Both the position numbers and the translations under genes were made by a program. Below the pieces are notes generated by a model. The model was not told the origin of the DNA. It did not search any database and saw only the letters and a program-made list of their open reading frames with translations. 64,000 bases of DNA from positions 192,491 through 256,490 of the forward strand of contig MNCI01033465.1 in the NCBI GenBank assembly GCA_015680685.1, written 5' to 3'. Below, in pieces: positions 11,600 through 23,700 of this stretch (positions within the stretch are counted from its first letter, which is position 1; each line of letters starts with the position of its first letter). This DNA is from Gnetum montanum. Lineage: Eukaryota > Streptophyta > Gnetopsida > Gnetales > Gnetaceae.

Positions 11600-14010
11600 T
11601 GTCCTAGCCACTAGGTGTATGTTGGTAGTGTGGTGTCTGGGTAGAAGAATTGTTGGTCACACACTTCATGATTAAATGTATGATGGTTCAAGGTATGAGG
11701 TGTGTTAACATTATGAATGGCTGGCCCAAAATTGCACCCTTGATCATGATATGGTGTGCATGGATGTATGTGTCTCCCCATACTTGTAGATTCATTCATT
11801 GGATTTGAGATTGGAGTACTAATGGATGGTGCCCCTTGTGTATAATCAAAGGATGTTAGTTGAGACAAGGAAGGTGGTGCACTAGATTAGCATTATGTTG
11901 GCTCAAATGATATGGTGGGTCCATGGGTGGTCTTCTTTGGCTTATGGCCTTTCCTCTAGAAGGGATGGTTCCTACATTGCAATTGAGACCCACTAGTGTC
12001 AGCATGTCTATGCACATTCACAACATAAGTAGTACTCATTTGTTGATATTATGATGTGAAACCTTCCTGTGTTGTTGGTGATGGCATATAATGAGGTAGA
12101 GAATGAGAATATTGAGGGTAGGATGAATGGTAAGAGGCACGAGGTGGTGATCCCATAGGGGATGTCATGGATTGATGGTACTCAGGAGAGTGGTAGTGAC
12201 GATTTAAAGTATGTGATGTAGAACTAGTTGGAGAAACAGGGTGTTGAACATAATATCTATGTAGTTTTGATGGATAAGGCTAATAGTATTGATTTGGTGG
12301 TGGCCTCCCCCATGACTATGGTTGTTTCCATTGCAGCTGATGACCATGTCAAGGTTGGTAATAAGTCCCCCTAGGATGGTATGATCAATTGTGAAACTGT
12401 TTATAATTACCTTGTGGGAGAGGAAATCTCCCAGCATGTGCTTTTGCACAAATTTCAAACTTAAGGTACCTTCCCAATCCTCTTATAGATGCAACAAGAC
12501 TAGGAAATAGCCCTTCAAATGGTCATATATGTATATGTCACATCCATAATCTTTTTCTATGGTTGAGTCTATAGCCTCACTTTCTTTAGCCATTTTTCCC
12601 ATTTGCTAAAAAGTGTTCCTATTTGTTTCTTGGTTTTGTATCCTTTGTTTATTATGATTACCTAGCTTATTTTGCATGATCTTCCCCTTAACTATCTCGA
12701 TGAGAGTTAAAATTTTTTCATATATCCATTTGGACATCCTATTAAACTTTTTTTCAAGTTCATTGATAGACTTCTGTATTGGCAAGGTTTGTTGTGGGGT
12801 CACCTCATCATGAGCGATTTTGTTCTCCTTACCATAGATTTGGATCTTCTTCTCTTGAAGAGTTGGGTCCCATTTATATTTCTTGACATTCTCCCATTTA
12901 CATATCTCTCCTTCTTCTTTTGTGACACACTCGATTAGCTCTTTAATCTAATGGGCTTGGAGCTTGTATAATCACCCTGGGGCATACATCCCTAAGGGTC
13001 TTCCTTGTTTCATTACAAAGTCCATCTATGATGTGGAAAAGTTACCTTTCCTTAGAGAAACCATGGCTTGGGCATCTATTCAGTAAGGCATAATATTTAT
13101 CTAATGCAATGTCCAAGAGTTCATGTTGTTCTTACTTCCACTCTTGGATCTATATCCTTAGGTTAGACACTCTTACATAGGTTTTTTATTTCTTGTTAAG
13201 TAGTTCCAACATTATGGACCATTGTCAAATTGAATTCAGTCTCAACGATCTATACCACACTTTGGCTTTATCAATTAGTATCCTAGGAAAGAGCTTAATC
13301 TTTTACCATTCACTTTCAATGTTGTAGAAAGAATAGGCATCATGGAAGTCTTGTGAATGATGTTGTGGATATAAATCATAACCTCCTAAAAATTTAGGAA
13401 TATTATTCATGTTAAGCCTAGGTAGGTGACTCTTTTTATGATGCCTATGAGATATCTTAGCAACCTCTATGATCTACATTAGGCTATTAGTGGCCAACAA
13501 TGGTTCATCGTCATTGAACAGGTTGTGAGGGAAATTTCTATTTCTATTCATTTGGTCATGATGATTCTATCTATGTTCATGGTGACATCTTTGACTTTTC
13601 CCATAGGTTTGATTTTGGTTTTTAGTCAACCCTTTAGTGGAACTTTATCTCCATACCTATGTTCATCTTTGTCAAAACTAGACGTTGAAGGGGAAGAGGA
13701 GGATGAGGAACTAGAAGGATTACCATGGCTTCTATGGTGTTCCCAAGGGTTCCTTGAACTATCTATTCTTGACTTTAGGGAGGTTTTAGGCTTGGAGGCC
13801 TCCCCTAGTTCAAGACTTATGCCATCTCCTCTAAGATTTTCTACCTTAGGGGAAGGTAGTCTTTGAGTGTAGTCAGGGTGGTCATGATCATAAGAAACCC
13901 CTACATAAAATTGGTCACTTCAATTTTCTTCATTGTATATCATGTTATTTCTCCAATGAATTTTTTCACTATACAGTGCATTATCATTTCTATGTGGTAG
14001 AGAAATTGTT
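11600..14010 (-). pseudogene. Gag remnant of unit B
   Basis: The protein would be a structural Gag, about 800 codons if intact. On the minus strand the capsid-like core is at 13410-13120. It reads MNNIPKFLGGYDL, then NIESEW and LFPRILIDKAKVWYRSL, with stops. A CDIYIYDH block at about 12530 is the conserved Cys/His segment; its second Cys is changed to Phe. The C-terminal third (12300-11600) is rich in His, Pro, Gln, Tyr and Thr. The start codon seen in unit C (19400) is missing here near 14005 because of a small deletion, so translation could not start at the usual place. Confidence 0.75.
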
Positions 14011-14113
14011 GGTGGTTGACACTATGTGTGATTTAATATTTTTTCAAAGATATATCATTAATACCTTTACAATGATCATGTACAATATAACTAATCTAGA
14101 TATCTAGCACCAT

Positions 14114-14131
14114 CCCTGGCAATGGTGCCAA
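14114..14131 (-). other. Primer-binding site of unit B
   Basis: The minus strand reads TTGGCACCATTGCCAGGG directly after the LTR end CTCATCA. Changing three CA pairs back to CG gives TGGCGCCGTTGCCGGG, which fits the 3' end of plant tRNA-Asp. This is the clearest of the primer sites in the window. Confidence 0.75.
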
Positions 14132-14999
14132 TGATGAGTGGTGAGGTGCCCCTATGCCCAACCATACGAATCACAAGTGTTCACGCACGATCTAGTCAAA
14201 TTCCATGGATGGGACTGGTTATAGCATCTAGATCACTATGCCTTGATTGCAATTCATTGTCTTCCCACTTGGAGTAGTGGTAGCTTTGTCACATATATTT
14301 TAGTCCAAAGTGAGGCATATGATTGTTATTATTTTAATTTTTTATTGTTCTATGATTACAAATATGTTGAAACTCAATTTATAATGAATTCAACTAATCT
14401 AATTGCTAATTAATAATCAACTACCTTAACATAAGTATCCAATCCCACTTCTTGTGCACATCCTAAACACATATAACATTGGTGGGTTATCAAATATTAA
14501 GCATTACTAGGATTACCAAGAGTCATACACATGCTTGAAGTAATTGTACTTATGTGCTTAATTAATTAACATGCATGAAAATGTAAATATTAACTAACTA
14601 CATGAAAAGAAAATTATATGGAAAGTAAATCTAATCTAAGTCAAAGTGCTATAATAAATAAGGATTGATCTTGATCTTATTACTGCTCAAGGCATATGTC
14701 TAGGTACATTGCCAATCAAATAAGACTTTGTACAACTAACTCAAATCCACTCTATGGTCACTCACTAATTATTCTCTAAGATTACAAAATAAAACTACAA
14801 GAATTTGGCTACTCTATTGACAAAACTATATGAAAACTGACTAAAAATCATGAGCCCAAGTGCTATATTGATAGGCTAGCATATATCCCTCAACATTGAA
14901 TACCCAACATCGCATCTTGGATCTGATGTTAGATACCTGATGTTGAGGCTCCAACATCAGGTACCTAACATTAGAGCACGTGAAAAACATAATTCATCA
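14132..14999 (-). repeat. Shared middle LTR of the B/C array, 868 bp
   Basis: It runs TGATGAGTGG to AATTCATCA. It is at once the 5' LTR of unit B (primer site on its left) and the 3' LTR of unit C (purine tract TACCCCCATG on its right at 15000). The TATA-like site at 14866-14874 is mutated to TATTGATAG on the plus strand. Confidence 0.85.
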
Positions 15000-16880
15000 T
15001 ACCCCCATGACTAAATGAAAACTCATCCTTGACTGGAGAAGATAAGGAACAAGTTCCTTACAAAACATTGGGAAGGTATGGGATTATTGACTAACATACA
15101 AACTAACTCAAATGAAATAAACAAACTCTAAGTACCCAAGTTTATGGAGTTACAAGCTTTACAAAATTGTATGTTCATGATAAGAGAAGTGAACACCCTA
15201 GATAAAACTAACATACAACACCTCTTAGTAGCTGAAGAGTGAGATAGAAAATCCAATGATCATGAACGAGCCTTGTTGTGTGGTACCACTGCATCATCCT
15301 TGGTGAAGATGGTCCAACTTCCAATTCATTATTCCCAATACAATCACAATAGAATTGTGAATTAGTATGCCATGTGTAACACATAGTTGTTAAATGCTTT
15401 GTCTCATCAATGGTTATACTTGGCTAGGTTGTGATTATGATAGATTGATTCCTTTAGTCATATTAGTGGGAAAGCTAACCAATAGGGTAAAATAGATAAG
15501 CAGTCCATTACATTAAAAAAATTCAACACAAGAAAATATTTCAAGAGGGTGTAAGAGTTCACAACAATAAAAAGGAAAGTTTACTAAAAAAATGTTGTGA
15601 ATATGTGCACAATTTGATGTCATTGATGGGGTAAACAAAAGGATTTGATTATAAGAGTTTCTAAGGGTAAAGTACTTAACTAACTAAACCAAAAGATATG
15701 CAAGTGGGTCCTCCCTAAAGTAGGCATAGGCCTTTTATGCCCTTGCATAACTTCAAACCAAAGATTCCTTAGGCTCCATGGATGATTAATGGTTACAAAA
15801 GGTTGAGTATAAAAATCCAAAAGAAACTACTTAAGAATTCTGAAACATCAAACTAGAACATCAAACAAGAACATGAAACTAGCAGTGAGATGACACATGG
15901 GAAGCATAGATGGATGATAGAGTGTGGAATGGAGTTCCTAACTAAGGTTACATGAAGTTCCTTGTTAATTGTATGGTTAAATGACTTGTTAAGATTCATC
16001 ATTAGTCCAAACTAAAACCAACCTCATTCAGTGACTTCGCATCACCATTCTAAGACTAGTCCATCCCCTTGAGACACAAGAGTGCTCCCACAAAACAACC
16101 ACCATTCCTTATTAGAGAAGAAAAGAGAAGTAGGAAGTGAGGAAGGGCCTTAGCTAGAGGCGACCTTCAAGCATAGGTAACATGTCTTTCTAGTCTCATA
16201 ACCAATGCTTGTAGCCTATTTATTTTTTCTAAGGAATGTTCTTTGAATTCCCATCATTTTTCTTATGAGAACCACACCATGCAAAGACTGATTCAACTTC
16301 CTTTTATTGGTCAACACGAAATGGTAAGAAATCTATGAAAACACACATGTACCCAAGAAAATAGAAAGGCATAAAGAATACTGAATCCCCTTGAGGTCAC
16401 ACTCTATTCAAACCTTTGAATCCTTTCCAATTCCAAAAACTACCAAAGTTACAAATTTGTTAAAGTTTTGTTAATGAAAAAGGGATTACACATTTTCAAA
16501 ACAAGAAAAACCATAGAGTTTGTGGTTGGGTGGATGCTTTGGACTCACTACTTGTTACATGAAAAAGAAACCATGTCCTAATCATTCATAACAAAATTCA
16601 AAGCTAGAATCCAGACACCAATAATCAAATAACAAAAATAGTACATACCACCATCAATCAATGCATTACCACTATACCTGGCACTTATTAACAAAAAGTT
16701 AGAAAATCACACCAAAATAAAATAAAAGAAAATATAAAATAAAGTGTAAAATATTCAAGAAATAGCAAAATATAAAAAGATTAATAACATGAAAACCAGA
16801 AGATGTAAAATAAAGAATGTGTAAAGGAAAAATTTGTAAAAAAATAAATTGTAAAACAAAAAGATGAAAAACACTTAAGA
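15000..16880 (-). other. Unit C: purine tract and 3' untranslated region
   Basis: No gene is visible. The segment aligns with 9541-11480 of unit B almost base for base, including the AT-rich tract at the end (16690-16870). Differences are mostly single transitions and short indels. Confidence 0.7.
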
Positions 16881-16979
16881 ATCCTAAAGACTAGAATGAG
16901 GGTAATCCCCACGACTAAACATTTGGCTGTGACAAGGATTAATAAGAAAATAAATAGGATTCATGCATCTATGAAACAT

Positions 16980-19400
16980 TGGTAACCATGCTTGCCCTTG
17001 CCACTAGGTGTCTATTGATGGTGTGGTGGCTAGGTAGAAAAATTGTTAATCACACACTTGATGGTTAAATGTATGGTTGATCAAGGTATGAGGTGTGTTA
17101 ATAGTATGGATGGCTAGCCCATGATTACACCCTTAATCATGATATGGTATGCATGGATTTATTTGTCTTCCCACACTTGTAGATTCATTATTTGGATTTG
17201 GGATTGGAGTACTAATGGATGATGGCCCTTGTGTATGATCAGAGGATGTTGGTTAAGACAAGGAAGGTGGTGTACCATATTGGCCTTGTGCTAGCTCGAA
17301 TGATATGGTGGGTCCATGTGTGGTCTACCTTGGCTTATGACCTTTCCTCCAAAAGGGATGTTTTTGATGTTGCAGTTGAGACCCACAAGAGTTAACATGT
17401 TTATACACATTTGTAGCACAAGTGGCATTCATTTGTTAATATTGTGGTGTCGACCCTTCCTGTGTTGCTGGAAATCACATATAATGAGGTGGAGTGTGAG
17501 AATATCGAGCATAGGATGAATGGTAATGGTCATGAGGAGGTGATCCCTCAAGGGATGTCATGGGTTGATGGTACTAGGGAGAGTGGTAGTTGCAATTTAA
17601 AGTAGAGGATGTAGAACTAGTTGGAGAAACAGGGTGTTGAACATAATATCCATGCAGGTTCAATAGATAGGGAAAATAGTATTGATTTTGTGGTGGCCTC
17701 CCCCATGAATGTGATTATTTCCACTATGGTTGATAACCATGTTAAGGCTAGTAATAAGTCCCTCTATGATGGTATGATTGGTTGTGGGACTATCTATAAT
17801 TACCTTGTGGGAGAGGAAATCTCCCAAGAATGTGCCTTTGGAAAAACTTTAGATTTAAGGCACCTACCCAATACTCCAGTAGATGCAACAAGATTAGGCA
17901 GTGGCCATTTGGATGGTCATATATGAAAATGTCACATCCATTATCTTCATCTATGGTTGAGTCTATAGCCTCACTTCCTTTAGACATTTTTCTTGTTTGC
18001 TAAAAAGTGTTCCTAGCTATTTCTTGGTTCTATATCCTTTGTTTAGTATGATCGCCTGGCTTATTTTGCATGATCCTCTACTCGACCATCTCAATAAGAG
18101 TTGTAATATTTTCATATATCCATTTGGACATCCTATTAACCTTTGCTTCTACTTCATCAATAGACTCTTGAATCGGAAAATTTTATTATGGAGTCACTTA
18201 ATCAAGAGTAGTTTTGTTCTCCTTACCATAGGTCTAGACCTCTTTCTATTGAAGAGTGGAGTTCCATTGATATTTCTCAACATTATCCCATTTGCATATC
18301 TCTCCTCCTTCTTTTACCACACACTCAATTAGCTCTTGAATCTAATGGGCTTGGAGCTCATATAATTGTCCAAGGGCATACATCCCAGGGATCTCCCTTG
18401 TTTCATTACAAAGCCCATCTATGATGTGGAAAAGTTTCCTTTCCTCAAAGAAACCATGGCCTAGGCATCTATTCAATAAGGCATAATATCTATCTAAGGC
18501 CGTGTCCAAGGGTTCATGTTATTCTTGCTTCCACTCTTGGATTTGTCTCCTTATATTGGACAACCTTGCATAGGTTTGGTATTTCTCCTTGAAAAGTTCT
18601 AACATTGTGGACCATTCTTGAATTGAATTTGATCTCAAAAATCTATACCACACTTTGGCTCTATCAATTAGTATCCTAGAATAGAGCTTAAGCTTTTGCC
18701 ACCTACTTTCAATGTTGTAGAAAGTTCCAGCATTATGGAAGGCTTGTAAATGATGTTGCAAATCTAAATCATAGCCTCCTACAAATTTAGGAATATTATT
18801 CATGTCAAGCTAAGGTAGGTATCTCTTTTTGCAATTCCTATAAGATATCTTAACAACCTTTTTGATATGCATTAGGCTCTTAGTGGCCACCAAGGATTCA
18901 TCATCATCAAATAGATTATGAGAAAAATTTTCATCTCTATTCATTTGATCGTGATGATGCTATCTATGTTCATAATGATGTCTTTGAATTTTCCCATGGG
19001 TTCAATTCCAATTTTTAGTCCAACCCTTTAGTGGAGCTTTATCTCTATACCTACATTCATCTTCATTAGAACTAGACATTGAAGGAAAAGAGGAAGATGA
19101 GAAATTGGAAGAAATGCCATGGCTTCAATGGTGCTCTTCAAGGTCCTTTGATATATCGTTTCTAGGTTTTGAGGAGGTCTTATGCCTTGAGGCCTCCCCT
19201 AGTTTAGGACCTACGTCATCTTCTCTAGGATTTTCTACCTTAGGTGAATCTAGTCTTTGAGTGTCGTCAAGGTGGTCATGATCATAAAAAACCCCTACAT
19301 AAGGTTGGTCACTCCAATTTTCTTCATTGTATATCTTGTTAGTTCTCCAATGAATGTGTTTGCTATATAGTGCATTATCACTTTCTTGTAAGAGAGACAT
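16980..19400 (-). pseudogene. Gag remnant of unit C
   Basis: This is the best-preserved Gag of the array. It starts at an ATG at 19400 (MSLLQESDNALY), which is matched by the start of element E at 49080. An N-terminal Ser-rich and charged part reaches about 18900. The capsid-like core at 18803-18519 reads MNNIPKFVGGYDLDLQ, then NIESRWQKLKLYSRILID and EWSTMLELFKEKYQTYAR. A helical stretch follows, then the Cys/His block CDIFIYDHPNGHCLILLH at about 17920. The C-terminal part (17700-17000) is rich in Pro, His, Tyr and Gln. Scattered TAG, TAA and TGA codons interrupt it, many of them one transition away from Gln, Arg or Trp. Confidence 0.8.
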
Positions 19401-19505
19401 TATTGTTAGTTTATAGTGTGTGATTTAATATTCCCTGAAAGATATATTGTTAATACCTTTATAGCGATTGTGTATAATATAACTAATCTAGATAACTAGC
19501 ACCCT

Positions 19506-19523
19506 CCTCGACAATGGTGCCAA
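19506..19523 (-). other. Primer-binding site of unit C
   Basis: The minus strand reads TTGGCACCATTGTCGAGG next to the LTR end CTCATCA. It is the same site as in unit B, with a few further changes. Confidence 0.65.
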
Positions 19524-20380
19524 TGATGAGCGATGAGGTATCCCTATGCCCAACCATATGAATCACAAGTGCTCATGTACAATCTGGCTAAATTCCATGG
19601 ATGGGACTAGTTGTGGCATCTAGATTACTATGCCTTGATCACAGTTTGCTATCTTCCCACTTAGACTAGTGGTAGCTTTGTCACATATGGTTTAGTCCAG
19701 AGTGAGGCATATGATTTTTATTATTTTATATTTATTGTTCTATGATTAACAATAGGTTGAAACTGTATATATAATCAATTCAACTAATCTAACTAATAAT
19801 TAATAATCAACTACCCTAACATAAGTATCCGATCCAACTTCTTGTGCACATCCTAAACACATATAACACTAGTGGGTTACCAAATGTTAAGCATTGCTAG
19901 GATTACCAAGAGTCATATGCATGCTCAAAGTGATTGTACTTATGTGCTTAATTAATTAACATGCATGAAAATGTAAATATTAACAAAGTACATGAAAAGT
20001 AAATTACATGGAAAGTAAATCTAATCTAAGTCAAAGTGCTGCAATGAATAAGAATCAATCTCAATGTTATTTCCACTCAAGGAATATGTCCAGGTACATT
20101 GCTAGTCAAATAAGACTTCGTACAAGTAACTTAGATCCACTCTATGGGCACTCACTGACTATTCTCTAAGATTATGGAATAGAACTACAAGAAGTCAGCT
20201 GCTCTATTGATAAAATTATATGAAAAATGACTCAAAATCATGAGCCCAAGTGCTATATTTATAGGCTAGCATATATCCCCTAACATTGGATACCCAACAT
20301 GCATCTTGAATCTGATGTTGGATACCCAATGTCGAGGCTCCAACATCAAGTACCTAACATTAGAGCATGTAAAAAACATG
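19524..20380 (-). repeat. Third LTR of the B/C array (5' LTR of unit C), interrupted near its end
   Basis: It runs from TGATGAGCGATG to AAAAAACATG. The last bases expected for this LTR (TGATTCATCA) are found at 47863-47872, after element D. The TATA-like site is at 20256-20264. This LTR meets the LTR of D head to head with no spacer. Confidence 0.85.
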
Positions 20381-21213
20381 TGATGAAGCACTATTTATAT
20401 CAAGCATGACATTAGGTACATGATGTCAGAGCCTAGATCCGACGTCAGGGTATATATCCTAAGTTTATAAATATCACACCTGGGCTCCAGTTTTGACAAG
20501 TAATTCATTAGTCAATTTTTAGATTTCAAGCAAGGTAGTGAAGCTCTTGTTGTTTCTTCTCCCTAGAGTTAGAATATTTTTTGAGTGCCCACAGAAGAAG
20601 TCTAAAGTGTGTATGGTTCTTTGTTCAAGCGCTGATGTACCTAAGCACAGTCATGTGACGAGAATAAAATGAACTCTTTTGGAAATCCTTGCAGAACTAA
20701 GAATAACTTAATATTTTCTTTATTACATTTTACTTTCTTGTTCTTTACTTTAATGCATTTCATTAAGTAATTTATTTTTAAAAATTAATAAACATGAGCA
20801 TGACCACTTTGAGAATTCATATAGTACTTGGTAACCCAGCAACACTTAACATTTGGTAGCCCAGCGGTGCTATATGTGTTCAGGATGTGTCTAAAAAAGT
20901 GGGATGGTTTCTTGTGTTAGGCTAGCTAGCAAATAGACATTAGTTTCAATCTACTCTACTATTTATTCTTGTTGTAGCCAATTACATCCATAAAACATAG
21001 AACAAGAAAAATTCATATACCTCAATTACACTTAAACCATACCCTTGAGCCTCAAAAGTGTAGTTGGGAAGACAATGAATGTTCTCAATGACATTTCACT
21101 TCCTAGAGGAACTAGTGTATGAGACAACTATAGGTCCATGAAATTCAACCAGATCACACATAATGCCTTAGTGATTCATATGGTTGGGCATAGGGGTACC
21201 TTGCTGCTCATCA
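20381..21213 (+). repeat. 5' LTR of element D, 833 bp
   Basis: It runs from TGATGAAGCAC to GCTGCTCATCA. A TATA-like TTTATAAATA lies at 20464-20473, the presumed promoter. It is the same family as the array LTRs but in opposite orientation. Confidence 0.85.
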
Positions 21214-21231
21214 TTGGAACCATTTCTAGGG
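21214..21231 (+). other. Primer-binding site of element D
   Basis: TTGGAACCATTTCTAGGG directly follows the LTR end. It is a decayed version of the tRNA-Asp-type site in units B and C. Confidence 0.6.
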
Positions 21232-21234
21232 AAC

Positions 21235-23290
21235 ATTTTGTTGTTTTGTGATTCGAAGGGGCAAGCCAAGATAGGGATGTTGGCAAGAAGTACAATTTTG
21301 ATCATGGTTGCGATCCCTAAAGAGGTAGTAGTAGGCACCATGATGGTGTTGGTTCCCCTTTCTCTTCTCCTTCATTATCTTCTTCTTCTTCTAGCTCTAA
21401 CCATGACCACAAAAGATGAGATCATGATGGAGGCAATCAAAATGAGCATAATGATCGATGGGATCACAATAACCAAATGGATTGCTAGGATAGGCAAGAT
21501 TAAGGACGTAGATGTTCAAGAGAATTATATCACCATGAATGAAGGGGTAGTAGAGGGAATCATAGGCAACATGATCAAGGCCTTGATGAGCCTCTATTTG
21601 CTACCCAAAGTATGCTTAACATCATAGAGGCAATCAGAATTCCAAAAACACATGTGAAAGATAGTTGGATCAAATGATTAGACATGAACAACATTCCTTA
21701 ATTTGAAGGAGGATATAACTCTGATCTACAAAATCATCTTCAAGTTTTTCAAGATGCATGTGTCTTGCTAAACATATAGAATGAATGGAAAAAACTAAAT
21801 TTTTTTTCCAAGACACTCATCAAAGAAGCAAAGTACTAGTACCGGTCCTTACAACCGGAATCTATCAAACAATGAAGTACCATGCTTGAGATGTTCAATG
21901 ATAAGCATCAAACATACTCCTGGGTGTCCAACTTAAGGAAGAAAATTCAAGGATGGAAATAAGGAGCACACAAATCCTTGGATGCCACCATTGGCCAACA
22001 CTATGCCTTGATGCACAAATGCCCTGTCCATGATTTTTCTCAATTGGCTCAACTCCACCACATCATAGATGGGCTTCGTAATGAAATAAGGAAAAGCCTT
22101 AGTGTCTATGCCCAAGGATGCTTGTCAAAACTAACTTCCTATCAAGTACAAAGGTTAATAGATTAGGTAGCTAAAGATAAGGGCAAACTAAGAAAAAGGG
22201 AAAATGCATAGGAGTACAACCATGATCCTTCCATCTACAAGTGGAAAGTTCAATTTTGTGAAAGTGAGGATGAATCTATATTTGATGAGGGGATGCATAA
22301 AAAATCCTTGCCACTTCAACAATTTCAATCTAAACTTACTACCAAGTTTGATTAGTTAAGAGACTCCATGGATAGTAGATTTCAAGCTATTGTCAAAATT
22401 GTTGAAGAGTCCTGAGAACAAGGTAGTGATCATGAGTGTAGGAGGCACAAAGAAGCTAAACATGCATATTGCAAAGCTAAGGAAAATTTTTTTGCAATAG
22501 TAGAGGTTGTGGACAGTGAATCAGATGATGATCGTGGATGTGATGTCTACCAGTATGAACATCGCAAGGGATGTTGCCATGTTTTGTCACATCTTTAGGA
22601 GTCTAGGGTGTATGCCTTACATCCACAACTTACACAAAGGAAAACATCTAGGAGGTTGTCTTATCCTCAAGGTAATCTTAGGAAATTTTTCTAGCAACAA
22701 TCGTATTATCCAAGCAGAGCTCCACCATAACCATATGAATAATACCAACAATGACAACAACCATAAGCAGGGGCACTTACATTGCCAAGGCAAAAATACC
22801 TTTACTAGCAGCCTGATCCATATGGTTACCACGTTCAGTAATCCATGTCTTCATGTGATCTTCCAATCATGTTTCTAATATTTAGCCTTACTACCACCCT
22901 TCTGATTACTATCAAACTCCTTCTTCACATGAAAGAAGGAATGCAACCTCCTGTCCTTATCCTTCTCCTATCCCTGCACATACTCCTCCTCTAGTTGCAT
23001 AACTATCACCTGCCTCACCAATGCTGAGTGAACTACCTACTCAACCAAAACAATGCAATGCTATGAGAGCTATTAATTTATAATCCAATCAGCAATTAGA
23101 GGGGTTAATTACCCAATCAAAGAAAAGACATTTCTTTTGACCCCATAGTCCACCTAAACCTTCACCTACACTTGCAGTTGACAACCCTACTCCTGCCTCT
23201 TCCTCCATATCAAATTCCTTCAACCCTCCTTCAAACCAAACTCTACCAAGGATCCATACTGTAATGCTTACTCACACCATGTCTGATTAG
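21235..23290 (+). pseudogene. Gag remnant of element D
   Basis: Gag of the autonomous branch. A Ser-rich N-terminal part (about 21340-21440) is followed by the core at 21680-21960 (LDMNNIP, FEGGYNSDLQNHLQVFQDA). Then come 21978-22166 (TIGQHYALMHKCPVHDFSQ, which in other copies reads DRYYALLNRC) and the Cys/His block CDVYQYEHRKGCCHVLSH at about 22540. A Pro/Gln/Tyr-rich tail runs to about 23100. The frame shifts several times, and longer open frames such as 21184-21627 lie in the wrong frame. Confidence 0.7.
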
Positions 23291-23299
23291 ATCTATGCA

Positions 23300-23700
23300 G
23301 GAAACCTTCCTAGGAAATTAGCTGATCCTAGAAGTCCTCTAATTTATTTGTAGATTGCTAGAAACAAGTAATGAAAGCCTCTTCTAAATTTAAGTTCTGG
23401 CATTAATTTGATTTTTCATGAGATGTACATTGCCTGGAACCTACCTCCTCTTAAGAATAGCAACATTAGATTACAATTAGTAGACTAGTCCATCACTATT
23501 CCATTGGGACTAGTAGAAGATATTGTGATCACTATCTATGGGTGGTCTCATCCTGTCAACTTCCTAGTAATCAAAGTGGGGAACTACAAAGGAGGCTTCC
23601 TAATCATCATGGGAAGAGAATGGCTGAGCACCATAGATGCAAGAATGGGCATTAAAGATCTTTCCTTGGAAATATCTAAATAAAATGCATTTGGAAAGAT
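23300..23700 (+). pseudogene. Aspartic protease remnant of element D
   Basis: Reads LLNLSSGINLIFHEMYIAW (active-site region, catalytic Asp lost, with the usual G-A-S-I-N-L turn still visible). It then reads SITIPLGLVEDIVITI, and then FLIIMGREWLSTIDARMGI, which corresponds to the ILGRPFLAT-type segment. These are the three landmarks of Athila-type proteases in the right order over about 110 residues. The frame is largely open but contains several stops. Confidence 0.7.

Larger units (their letters stand above)
8710..20380 (-). mobile_element. Tandem array LTR-gag-LTR-gag-LTR (units B and C), non-autonomous
   Basis: Three LTRs of the same family (8710-9540, 14132-14999, 19524-20380) alternate with two internal regions of about 4.5 kb. 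Each internal region has a primer-binding site, a gag remnant, an AT-rich tract, about 1.8 kb of untranslated sequence and a purine-tract end. Neither contains protease, RT or integrase, so both units are gag-only elements that would depend on a relative such as A or D. The array is flanked by AAACT at 8705-8709 and 47873-47877. The final bases of the third LTR (47860-47872) are separated from it by element D. Confidence 0.85.

Noticed and set aside
13525-13866. Plus-strand open frame of 113 codons
   Set aside because: It is antisense to the N-terminal part of gag of unit B, has no family resemblance, and its counterpart in unit C is not open.
21184-21627. Plus-strand open frame of 147 codons starting in the D LTR
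   Set aside because: It crosses the LTR end and primer site. The gag reading (Ser-rich stretch, then LDMNNIP) is in a different frame, so this frame is accidental.
22507-22878. Plus-strand open frame of 123 codons in element D
   Set aside because: It overlaps the true gag frame, which carries the CDVYQYEH block one frame away.
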